A DNA stretch of 64,000 nt from Lutjanus erythropterus (taxonomy: Eukaryota; Chordata; Actinopteri; Lutjaniformes; Lutjanidae), in NCBI GenBank assembly GCA_020091685.1, contig CM034606.1, positions 16,647,695 to 16,711,694 of the forward strand. The letters run 5' to 3'. The notes under the pieces were generated by a model, which ran no database searches, was not told the DNA's origin, and worked only from the letters and a program-made list of their open reading frames with translations. Both the position numbers and the translations under genes were made by a program. This document shows positions 20,304 through 33,100 of this stretch, in pieces; the stretch's first letter is position 1; the number at the start of each line of letters is the position of its first letter.

Positions 20304-23300
20304 ATGGCTCTCACGCAAGTACAGGTAAGAATATGAGGAGTGACCTGTGTTGCATGAATGGTTTTCCTTTTGAAGGCGACAGAAGTTTCACTTTACCTGT
20401 GATCATGTCTGTGTTTTTCACTTTGACATACATGTCACTGAAAAACACAAAAAGTTATGTGTTGCATTTCTCTTTCACAAGAGTGACTTACACACACACA
20501 TATTGCACACAGGACTTTCTCACATGAGGAAACATCAAAGTATTAATTAATTTCTATGGAATGTGAGCTGCCCTTCCCTTTACTTTACCATCATGACTGA
20601 TTCTACCAGCTTATTGGTTGAGCAATCTCAACCAGTGACCCTCATTGTTCACCATGAGTGTGTGTCTCTAAACAGAAAGCGCCTAAAATAATCTCACTGT
20701 AATGAGGAAATAATGCTCTAGTCGAGCCTCAGTCATACAGTAACATGTCTGCCCAGGAGCAGGATTCCTCATCCACGCTTGGTGTGACAGAGGAGTGTAA
20801 CATTTATGTTAGCAGCCTGTGAAGGACTGCAAAGTGGAGAGGGATTTTTTTCACATGATCAACAAGTTTGGCAAAACTGGGGGCACAATCGAGAGGGGCA
20901 AAACATCCTAGGGTTCATTTTTAAGACCAAATTCATAAATTTGCCATTTTATTTCATGTAAGGGACAGGGCTGTTTAGGTATTCCCAAACTGCTGCGTAA
21001 TTACTGTTGGTGACTAAATTTTGCATTGGGAAAAAAAGGAAATTTGACCACACTCACAAACACAATTTGTCCATGCTGTAGTGTCGGTACCAATCCAATC
21101 CAATATTGGGTTGTCGGGTGTTGATCACAGACATGAATAAAGATGGACACTGCAGCTCCACTTCCTCCCACTGTATAAAACTTAAGCCAAAATCTCCCAA
21201 ATATGAGCACTGCCATCTTGCACTAGTGACGTCATGTGTAGCCAGAGTCTGTAGTGATCAGGGTTGGAGCTGTGCTTTCAAGTTCCTGCCCACACAGCCG
21301 GCTGACTCAGTACTGAGCAGGGCTCAGCTGTGAATCATGGTATAAAACCCCCTTTTTATGTGTCAGATAACTAATTAAAACCAAACTGATTAGAAAAATT
21401 AACACTTGAACAAACACGAGCATAATAAGAACTACCTTAAATGACAAATTTATCTAACGCGCATTTCGATGTTTTAGTTTGGCCAGTGTCCTGTCTTCTG
21501 TATTAACATTGGGAAGGTGGGGTTTATGACCAATACTGCAGCCAGCCACCAGCAGGCGATCAAGATGCATTAGCTCCACTTTTAGGGAGCGGTCATGCTG
21601 TTCATTTCTGTATACAGTCAGTGATGCAGACACTGATGTGATTAACTCATGATTGACTGATGTGACCAATCGACATACTGATCCAGATTCTGTAGTCTGA
21701 GGTTTTTATAAATGAAATTTCAAGCTCATAACCAAAATGTTGCTGCACAAATGAATGAATGAATGAAATTAACTGTTCTACAAAGATATCCATTAGTCCT
21801 TATATTTTTTCCGTCTCCCAGAATTCTTTGGGTTACACTTACACTTTGCTGAACAATGAACCCACTGTAACACAACAAGAGACAGTCTGTTAATGAGTGA
21901 CCTAGTAACAGCTGGTTAAGTGATGCCCTTAGTTTGCAGATGTTTTACTGTATCTGTATAGATATCGGCAGATTTATCAGCAAATTCAAGAATTGGAATC
22001 AGATGCCATCAGACGGACCTGACCCTAACCAAACTCCAAAGGTGAAATCAATAATTTTACCTCAGAGAACACAGGAGCTACTGGTCTACTATTGCTTTAA
22101 TCTGTTTGTTAATTTCTGTTATTGGCTGAGTTTGGTGTTTTTAAAGGTTAGTTTGGATTCACCGAAGTCACACAATAACACAAACAGACAAACACCAACA
22201 ACTCCTCAGTGTTCTGTGGGGAAAAATTACTGATTTCGCCTCTGGAGTTTAGCTGGTTTTTGAGAGAGCGATATCTGGCTTATGTAACAGCGGTTTCTCA
22301 CACGAATAGGCTGTCTGACAACAAAGTAAAGTGGTGAAAATATTCTAAATATAGTGCACGCTTATAATGATATTCATTTTTTAAAGTGGACCTTTTTATA
22401 GGCGACTAAAATACCTTTGGTTGCTGACCCTGTCCCCAGCAGTACATTGTTTAACTTCTGTTCTAATACTCCTCTCTGCTTCTCCAAACTGGTGGTGTGA
22501 CAACTGATACCTATTATAGCTAATACACTATCGATAAGTACCTCATATAATCATCTGAGCAATCCCTTAAGCACGTACTGATATTTTATGCTTGCAATTA
22601 CTGAAAATTTGGCATCAGTTACGCCGTGCACAGAGGTTGATAACCAGTTAATGAGAATGGCACATGACTCCCAGTGGTGTGTCTGGTGATTTCTTAATGT
22701 GCTCGGGGGGGTAGGGGAAGAAGACTGAGGGTTTGGGACAAATTTATCTGAGGAAGTGAGACAGAGCAGGAAATATGATGAAAATATGTTGCACATACTC
22801 CATAAACCCAGAGTATCTAAAAAAGGTGGAACAGCCTGAGGATTTCTCACTTTTGGTTCTGTCTTTTCTCCCCCCCCCCCCCCCCCCCAGGGCCAGACTG
22901 CTAAAGGGGAAAGGATCAATAAGGAGACTGGAGAGCTGAGTGCTTCAGGGGAGTTATCTGCCTCTGTGGAGTTGAAGGTGGACAAAGTGGAGGGCTCTTG
23001 TAAGAACCCTCAACTCCCACAAGAGCTCGTAGAACAACTACAGAGGCTGGGAATTGATGCGCGCTCGAGCTCTGACCACAGAACGGACCGTGTTCCTTCA
23101 GAGCAGAGAGAGGAGCATCTGGTCAAAGCGCTGCCTCTCTACATAAAGGTACTGCAACAACAGCGTGTGCTTATTTATCTTTCGTTGTTCAGGCCTTCAT
23201 CATTTTCGGTGCTATATTTTGTAGCTCATCAATCAATAAAGTGAGTTATTTCTTTTTGTATTCTGAATGAAGGGAAAGTTTTCTATTGTCAAACTATTTT

Positions 23301-26300
23301 AACAAACACAGACTATCAGCAAGAGCAGAGCAGCAATTATTTATGAAGACCCACTTTTTAAAAATGACAAACAATTGTGACCCAGTTCACAATATGCATT
23401 ATCAGTAAATCTTTGGAAGACTTAATTATTTATTTGGTAACCTAAATAACATCTCCTGTGACCCCATTTGGTGGACAAGAACCAGTCTGTTGGAATAACT
23501 GAATCATTGGTGGATCATGCACAGAATGTAAAGGGATAGTTCAGATTATTTGAAGTGGAGGTACTTTTGTCAATGTGTTACCTACAGTAGCTGGAGGTCG
23601 ACACGCCCCCAGTTTGAGGATGCAGAGAGGAGTACCAGCACAGATTTAGGCAATGAACTGCTGTGAACAGGGTCAGTAACAAAACGTATTTCAGCCCCTT
23701 AAAAAGCCCACCTAAAGTAACTGCTATCCGTTTCAATACACCCTTTTCTGATGTGAAATCTCTGTTATGTACACCACATATTGCTCCCTCCAAACCAACA
23801 GAACCCCACAGGCAAAATCAGTAATTTTATCCTGCAGAGCATGGGAATTGCTGGTCTAACACTGCCAAAATCAGTTTGTGTGTATTGGTGAATCTGAACT
23901 AACCCTTTAAAACACACAAGTCACACAACAAGCACAAAGAAACTAACAGATCGAGGCAGCGGTGCACCAGCAACTTCTAAGTTCTGCAAGGTAAAAGTTC
24001 CCAAAGGAGGAGGCTGTCTGATGGGAAGGTAATAAAATACTTATATAAGTGGCTAAAATATGTTAACATTGCTTAGCTTCCTACACTGATACTCCAGCTG
24101 CTTCTCCGAACTCAGGGCATGTAAGCTGCCATCTACTAACACTAACACACCGACTATCAATAAGTGCCTTAAACAAACAGCTAACCCAAACTATCCTTTT
24201 AAAGTGCAACCACTGCTCTAACTAGGCTTATTGATGCCTAAGGACACTGTGGTTTCCAAAACTGCTCCAGACCGCTTGAATGATCAATTACATGAGGCGG
24301 CAGTCAGATGTTTGGCCCTCAGCTGATCCCATCACTGGCCCTTGAAGGACTGTGTATGTGGTCTCTCGGTAAATCTACACTGTTTGCTGAGCTGTCACAT
24401 GAAATAAAAAAGCGCTTCCAGTGCGTAGCTTCAGGCCTTCAGGCTTTGATTAACTGGAAAGAGAAGAATTTCTCATCCGTGCCTGAACTGCATCGCAGTG
24501 ATGAAGAAACCTCCCAACTTTTCTTTGTACTCGTGCACACACTGTAAATTCCATCACTGATCTGTGTATGTGTGTTTATAACACCAGTGATCAGGCTTAC
24601 GGCTGCAGACGTAATCACTCTTTGGTTTGTGTGTAGCTCTGTGTGTGTGTCTGTGTGTGTGTATAAGCCCCATGACCAGAGATTTCACCAGAACATAGGG
24701 CCTCACTTAAGAACAGCAAACTCAGTGAAATGCGATATCCTCTTATGGAACTGAAAAGAGCATATAGTATGCACTGGTTTCTATTATTTATAGTGAAGTG
24801 CATTAGCCAAAGCAGCTGAGATCCAACTATTATATGTTGACATTGCATCTCATAATGTGCCAAATGTGGCAGATAAAGGCAGGTGTGTCATATATGAATA
24901 CATACAGTCATTTCATGCCAATATTTACATGCTAAAAGAACAACAAACAATAACTTATAGGAGAAATCTGTAATATATTTACTGTTACGACACATAAAAT
25001 GGCCATGATTTATCATCAGAGATTAAGGAAACATGCTTGACTGAAGTACTCTCTTCTCTGAAAATGCTGCAGACATGGTGTCCTTTGAAATGTCCATTCT
25101 GTCCCGTGACTCGTGATCATATTTGCTCGATTCATCTTAACTAGAGCTCAAATTAATGCAGAATGTTCCCTGAATGAGTAAGTGTCTGTTTATGAGTCGT
25201 AACAAATCATCAATGATCTTTTAGAAGGAGTAGATATTGGTAAAAGTTCAATTGAGCAAAAATATTAATGGAGTCTTCCAGGCAGAAGGCAGGCAGTCAC
25301 CGAACTCAAACCACAGAGTTTGTATTTTCAGAGCAGCGGGTTTTTGTTTCGCTTAAAATTGACATCTGAACAGTGAGTTTCCTGAAGTGAAAATCCCATT
25401 CTGAACAGAGGATTTAGATTATTAGTCATGATGTCGTGACCTTCTTACGGCTTGCCTTGAGCTTTGAGATTGTGAAACGATATTTGATGGTCCTGTAGCA
25501 GCCACAGATCTGTGTCATATCAGACTTTTTAAAACTAACACCTTTTATTTACAATATCCTGGTGAGGTGCCGCACTACCCACAACCCTAACATGTAAAAT
25601 CAACGTCTCTGATTGGTAGAACTCACTGTTACCATGGAAATTTTTAATGCCTCCTTGAATGGGTGCTTCCACTAGCAGGCTGGTTAGTTTGGTAGCTAAC
25701 ACCATTTGTACTAATAATGTCGTTATGCCACAGTGAATGTAATTTATATACAATTTATTACAACACTCTTATTAACAATATAAATATTATAATAATCAAA
25801 AAAGTAAAATTTAAGAATTGGTATCATTTGCAATGGTTTATGGGATGAGTAGTTCCTTCACTCATAATATAATTATGTACACAGTCTTGTACTTCTGGCT
25901 TTTTATCTGTTTTTCCAATCTTTTTGCTCCAAATCAAATGTTTTATGGTTGATAAGGTTTTGCACTCCTGTATCTTACTATCTCTTCTCTTCTCTGATCC
26001 CAGGTCTGTGAGGATGGAGGCAAACTTGACGGTTTGAACTTAAAGGGGCTTGCAGCTCTCACTGCCGACTCCGTCATCCACAACATCCACAGCAGACTGG
26101 CGGAGAGGCCTGCAGGTACGAACAACTCCTCATATCAGGAAATATGGTGCATTGTTTTCCAGGTAGAGGGACTTTCTACCTCTTTTGTCTACTTCTGCTT
26201 TTTCAGTGCATGGTGGTTCTTTTTTATTTTTTTTTCCTCATATTCTAGATGTCTCTGTGGTCATGTTATTGAAAATGAAACACCAAAAACCACATGCAGT

Positions 26301-29300
26301 CAGTTATTATAATATGTACCTCTCTCCTTCAGGTTGTTCAGTTTTCAGTTGTTTATGGAAGATATTTTTCTAGGCAGGAAGAAGAAGCTTTTTCTTTTTA
26401 GGGAAGTACATACTTCTTGTTTTGGATCTTGGTTTGTTTAAGGCCTAAAATGTTCCAGCTATTTAGTACTAGTTAATTATTTTACCCGACAAAAGTGTAA
26501 CTTTTCACACCTGCTCTCTCGATCTTTACACTGTCATATTCTAATACATTTTTAGGAACTCACAAAACTCACACTTACCAAAATAGAAACACAATGCAAA
26601 TTTTCTCTCTGAATATAGAAATGATACTGTGAAGAGAACATGTATCTACCCAAACATTAGATATGCATGGTGGTGTTAATCTGAGCACTGATATGCTTGA
26701 CTGAAATATGGACTTTCTGTGACAGTAGATGGTGAAGAAAAACAATTACAGCATCTAGACAGTCATGTTGTCTTGTTGTTTTTGGCTTGTTCATGACCTT
26801 TAGCCTTTGGGGTCATTGTTCATCAAATGTTGAGTCTTTTTGTTGGTTTGTTTTCAGAGGGGGCTCGTGATGAGGTGGTGCAATTCTTCCAGAAGCCCGA
26901 TACAAAGGAGACGACCTGTGATGCCAGAGACAATCAAGGATGGCTGCTGTTAAAGTCTCTGCTGCTGCTGACAGCCGACAGCTCAGTGAGTAATAATTAA
27001 GTTTTGAACTGAAGTCACATTTATACAGTTTGATTGGAGTCAATCAGTCAAATTACTCACCTTTATGATAAGGCCTTGTCTGGCGTTGGATGTTGGACAA
27101 GATTACATTATATTTATTATATTCATAATGACCACGTCTTCACGATGCATCAAACATCTCTAAACGGGGACAATCTGGGTTAATGTTATTAGTATTATAA
27201 TACATTTTGAAATGTTTGATACAAAGAAAGCATAAACCTTACTTTCAAAAAAGACAGTCACCAGAAAAAGCCACACTACAAGTCACATACAACAGTCTAT
27301 CAGCATGAAAAGCAAAAAGGAATGATGGATGTTGTGGAGTCAGGACTACAGCTAACAGTTGGGTAGATTAAGAATCCCGTGTACTTTCAAATTTTTCATG
27401 ATAACTGTGTGTGTTGCTTCAGAGTTTCTCAAACCGTATCCCTGAAAGCACTTGTCTAAGAAACAAGGACCACCAGCGGCCTTCCATTTCTTAAGAATGA
27501 TCCTCTTTGCTGTTAACGTACCGGACATAAGGGTCTGCTGTACAGCACATGGCAAAGCAAGAAAAAAAAAGTAGTTTCAAATCAACACTGACTTTTGTTT
27601 GTGTGTGTGTGTCTGTAGGATATATTGTCCTGTATAAATCCAGGGCTCCCTGCCGCGTTGGTGAAGTGTCTGTACCTGCTCGTGTGCCTTCCAGCTAAAA
27701 AGGAGAACACGGCCGTAGAAGAGGCCTTTCAGGAGCCTCTAACGCAGGTCACTTCATGCAACAGCCTCATTTTACTTGTTTGTTTGTTCACAGTAAAAAT
27801 GAAAGAGTTGAGAAAACTCAAAATTTCAAGGCAAGGCAAAGTTTTGAAGAAGTTTTACCAACTATTAATCTTTTGAATCTTTGAGCTTTAGAAACTCATC
27901 AAAATATATTTTAAAAATTATTGAGTGAACTCATTGAAGTGAAGATGAATAATGGTTAATATTTAAATATTTTAAACAGTTCAGGCACCCAGATAATGAC
28001 TTTTTTTTTAAAACTTTTTTTCAAAGATTCAGGTTTATTTAAGGAGGAAAACTCAATAATCCCAACTAAAGATTATGGGCTGGTAGAACTTTTCTTTTTA
28101 GTTTATTTCAAAACTTAAAGTGATAGTTAGGGGATAGTTTAATCCAAAAGACACAGCTTGAGTTCACTTGTTGGGCTCATACTCAAGAATCTATTGCTGT
28201 ATACTGCCTTGAAATTTTGAGTTGTCTCTCTGTTTTTTCAACAGTGTTTTTTGCAGGCTGTAGTCATCTGTCCTCTCTGCTGCTTCCTTTCTTTGGTCTC
28301 ACTCTAAACTTCTCTTTTACAGGTTCTCCTTCAGCTCTGTAGGCTGCCAGTCAACGTGGAGAGACTGGTGGAGACTCAGGAGCTGCAGTGTCTTATCATC
28401 GGCCTCACATCGCTGTGGGACCAGACAAGCGCCGCCTGGAGACATCAGGCATCCCGTGTCCTCAAGGCCGTCTCTGCTGTAGCAACGAGCAACACTGTCC
28501 CCAGCTTGCTAGGTGACGTAACTCAAACTACTGCTAGAAGTAACATTTTCAATTATCTTACAGTCAGTTAATTGTTTTGCTGCCAAGTTATAATAGAATT
28601 AATTACATTAATTAAACTGAACACAAAAGGAGAAGTATTAAAGACAAAAAAAGAAGAGAAGACAGAAAACAGGCTCCACAGAAAGTGAATAATTAGATTT
28701 AATCAGGGAATTTTACTTGTCCAGAGAGATATTTTTGTTTCCAGTAATGAGTTGATTATACAGAGACACATGACCACACATCCCAGCAGAGAGACATACT
28801 GCAAGTATGTTTCACATGATGCCTCCATCAGCACACATAATTCACTCAAATGTTCTGGTACACACAAGGTCATGTTGATTTGTTTGGGACACCAAGACGT
28901 TACCAGCTTTTTCCAGCATGATGTTTTGCTCACATGACTCTAAAGTTCTGTGCCATAAGATCATTAGTCATTTACATTTTGTAAACCTGTAATGCAAAAG
29001 TTGCACTTGTTCAGTTGTATTGTATGACGTCACTAACCAAGAGCACGGTATTTTCCTCATTAGGGAAGAACTGTGTGCGTATCTGCACCCAGAACCTGTT
29101 GCAGATCAGTGCTGATGTGTCGGGATCGCTGCTGGCCGAGGTGGCTGTGGCTGTGTTCAGCTTCATCAGGGACACCTACGCCCTCAATCCGGCCCTGTTC
29201 ACGGAGTTTGACACCAACAACGGCTACCAGGCCCTGGAGAACATCCTGAAACGGTGAGATGACAGGACATGAACCGAAGAATGAGATGACTGTGAGATTT

Positions 29301-30124
29301 CAGGATCGGGAGCAAATGGGACTCAATTAAAGAGTTCACTTACAGAGAGGGCATTCTTGTTTAAAGACATAAAAAGGCAACAGAATTAGATTTTTGTCTG
29401 TTTCAAGGAAAGAGTAAATGGGCATTCTTAGAAATGGAGGGAAAATGCATGATCTAAATATACAGGCCCTTCAAAATGTAATTTGTTTGGCCCAGTTTTA
29501 CTTTAAATGATGTTGCACCAAACATTAAAATAATCATAAAATTAAGAAAGAATAAAGTGAAACTTCGTTTTAAACCTCAGTTTATTTATTTTTTGCTCTA
29601 AACCTAGATTCAGTTTAATTCTGTTGCTGTAGTATTACCTTTAAACTTAGCTACAAATGAGGAGGTTTAACCTTTTATTTTAAATCAAGCATCTCTATAC
29701 TGATTGAACTTCAGGTTACGTCACTAAACTTGGATTTACTAAACTCAGAATTGTTTTTGATTTTGCAGCAGAGCTCTGTTTAATTTTAAATCTGGATTTA
29801 CTCATTTTAAACCTAGTTTTGCTAAACTAAAATCGTCAATTAAATTAATCTTTGTTTGTACAAGCCAGTTTTGGAGTTAGTAGAGAAGAGAGAAATCTTT
29901 ATTTCTCTCTGATTTTTGTTTAACTTGTCTTAACTTTGTCTCTTATCATGATGCCATAACAAGCTGTGAGGAAGGTGTTTCTGTGGATCAGTTCCAGCCT
30001 GTGGAGGAGCTGCTGGCTCTCATTGCGTCATTCACCCTGCTTGGAAAAACTGAGCTGAAAGTGGCTCTTTGTGTCACGAGCCCTCAACCTCCAGGCTTCA
30101 AGTTTGACCCGCCACTTACCAAAG
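20304..30124 (+). CDS. wdfy4: wdfy4 exons 1-8: N-terminal helical region
   Basis: Exons: 20304-20324, 22891-23148, 26004-26115, 26858-26985, 27619-27747, 28323-28512, 29064-29253, 29964-30124. Exon 1 gives only MALTQVQ before a CAG/GTAAGA donor. It is the least certain exon because seven codons cannot be checked by similarity, although phase 0 matches exon 2. Exon 7 (SFIRDTYALNPALFTEFDTN) and its continuation in exon 8 (EELLALIASFTLLGKTELK) are typical of WDFY3/4 N-termini. The exon 2 acceptor is preceded by a C20 tract, and exon 5 by a GT-rich tract. Confidence 0.88.
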
Positions 30125-33100
30125 GTAGGTCAAGGCCTCACCTCAAGTTCTGCGTTGTTGTTCTCTGGCCACCCTTCCCTAATTATCTCTAACAGCTGAT
30201 TGTACCGTGAGGACAAAACTCTGAACCGTCCCTTCCGAATTCACACCCCAAACCAAATTATCATCGCCTGCATAGCTCAGCAAAGATAGGCTCTGTGAGG
30301 GGAATGAGCCGCCCCCTCCTTTGCACTTTTGCCCTCATATAACCGACCCAAACTGCACCACTCCCTTTCCCTGATTTCCCACACACCCTGACTTCCCGTT
30401 CCCCCACTGCTACCCCGCTGCAGCGCACAACACCCCTCAGGTTAACAGGAAGCTGAGGTGATTATGTCTGGGATGATGAAGTGGAGGCTTCCACTCTAAC
30501 TCTGTTAGGATGCCCCACATCCATTCACCACTGGCCTACAGCAACCAGCCATCTATCATAGACGCACACACACCTCCATCCAACACTCATAAATAGAGTG
30601 CCCATAATAAACACACACATACCCATCCAAACATACACACTGACACACACTCAGCACCCATCCATCACATCAAGGAGTAGATCTCTTTCCAGCAGAGGGA
30701 CCAGGGACTGTTTTGTGCTGATCTTATTTGGTTCTGATGCAATTTTGCCTAAGTGTGAAAATGAATCCTATTACTAACCAGGTATATATTTATTCACAAC
30801 AAACACAAGTGTGTTCTGGCTCCCAAATCTAAGAAATATTTTGACAATGCAGCAAACAAACTCTATCAAGGCAGATTATGCTACTTTTCTCTTGCCTTCA
30901 TGCATGTTGTGTTGTTTGTTTTCAATCTGTCTATGTATGTGTAACTCAATTGGTTTATGTGATTCAGTGTGTGCTCTGTGTTAAAGGTTGGTTGTTTATT
31001 TATTGGTTTTCTTTTTCCAAAGAAACCGACTGTCTGACCTTGCCAGAGCAAAATCTGATAAATTGAGCTTAAAATTGTAAACAAATTTAGGTTAAATTGA
31101 CCTTAGGCTGATATTGTTTTGCATTACTTTATTTTTATAGACTCATACAAGAACACGTTCTCTCCCAGTCCAAAATGTTAAAAGTTTTTAGCTGGTTATG
31201 AAACAATCCCACGAGAAAATTGGCTATTTCTAGACAATCATGCCCCAAAATATATCACTACTAACAATCTATTCCCTTTTTTTTGTCAAAAACTATTATT
31301 TATATGTATAAAACATTAGTAATTTACGGTATGTTTTGGTTTGCTGCTGCAGAGTTGATGTAAGATGGAAACCAATGCCTCTCACCACATAAACCAATGC
31401 CACTCACCACAGCATTTATAACTGGTTTTCAGTCCCTGTCCCTAGTTGGGCCTTTAAGATACGAGAAAACTCAGCAGCAAAGGCACAAAAGACAGTACAA
31501 AATTTAAACAACAAGCAAATAATTAAAATTAGTACTTTTTTCAATCCAAGGAAAAATAAATAAATAAATGAGTCAGCGCTTACTTTGGCCAACTAGTCAA
31601 AAAATTCTGAATTCTGTTCAGAAAAATAAAATCATGGTGCACCTAATTTGTATTCTTTCTCTTATAAATAATATTGTGTGTCTGACATAGTTAACAAAAT
31701 TCCCCAGCCCACCCCAAATGCTATTTAATACAAAAATTAAATCACAAGGAGGTTGGCCCATTTAGTAGCCAAGAGTTTAACCTTTTAAAATATAATTATC
31801 CCTGCACAATGGAAGAGTTAAAATCGAAATCCCCTAAAAATATGTTTGTCCCAATTCAGTTACTCTAAATGTCTTAATGAGTTTGATTCTTCGTGAAATC
31901 AGATGTTTACATTTTCCCAGACAAAGTCACAGTGAGCGGCACATTAGCCAGTAAAAATAACGCAAGAGAAGATTTTTCTTCAGTTGATTTTATATCTGGC
32001 GTTATATTTTGAGGTTATAATGGTGGACACACCACCACTTTTTTCCACAGGGGCCTCCAAAACAAAATTTTAAAGTTCCTTGTAGTAGTTTTAAACAAAC
32101 ATGCAGACTGTATTCAGCTCAATACGACCTCTGGTCTGAAATGTGCTTTGACAAGTTAAATGTCCTGACACTTTGTTCAGATCTTCGTCTCTTGATGTAC
32201 GTTTTTCTCCAGGTGCAGCAGTAAAGAACCTGCCTGCCTTCCACCTGCTGCAGGCCTCGCTGCTGCGTTCTCAGGATCCTCTGCTGTGCTGCCAGCTTCT
32301 TCGAACCCTGCAGACAATATGGGAAAGGGACACAGCCAATTTCTTCCTCTTGGAGTGGACCGTCCAGTCGATGGCCCAGCTGGCTGCCTGTGTGTGGAGT
32401 AAACCAGCTGCTGTCCAAAAGCTTTTCTTCTCACTGCTGGAGATGGTATGACTTCTCACGTTGACAGCAAAGTCCCTGCAAATATTTTTCTCTGAGACAA
32501 AATGCACAGGATGTCTGATTAAATGCTGGGCTCCCTACAGGTGGTATTTAAGCTGAACTACATCCCCCATGAGACCTTGCGGGCACTGCTGAATGTGCTG
32601 AAGCAGAGCTGGGCTGGGACGCTGGCTGTGGGAGTGGCAGGGACAGAGTTTGGAGTGGTGGCTCTCAAGTGTTTTCACAGGTGAGCAGTGCTGGTAACCA
32701 TAGTACTCAGAATTATTCAGGATGCTCCTGTTTATAATATTTTTTATCCTGAATGTATCCTCATGCGAGTCAGGATTATATGTTCTCCCTCAGTTAATAA
32801 GTGCATTTGTAAAGTTAGTTTAAAAGCCAGTGCAAAGAGGTTAAAATAATAAAGTGACATGACCAGCTGATTGTGAGCTTAATAGCAGCATTTTTGACGG
32901 TTTGTCGTCAACTTAAGGAGGATTTACTTGGCCAATGAAAAGAGAATAACCGTAATTGTACAAAAATGTGATGAGACAAATGCATGTGTTAGCATCTCCG
33001 TTTCTTTTTGTGATGCAGTGGACCTTTGGTTATGTTTCTTAAATGAAAGAACTCCTCATGTGAGTATCAACACTGATGGATTGGTCAAAAATCACATTAA

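Larger units (their letters stand above)
20325..22890. other. wdfy4 intron 1, repeat-rich
   Basis: It holds the TIR element at 21115-21640 and a partial repeat at 22040-22572, and ends in a C20 tract. No exon-like sequence was recognised. Confidence 0.6.
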
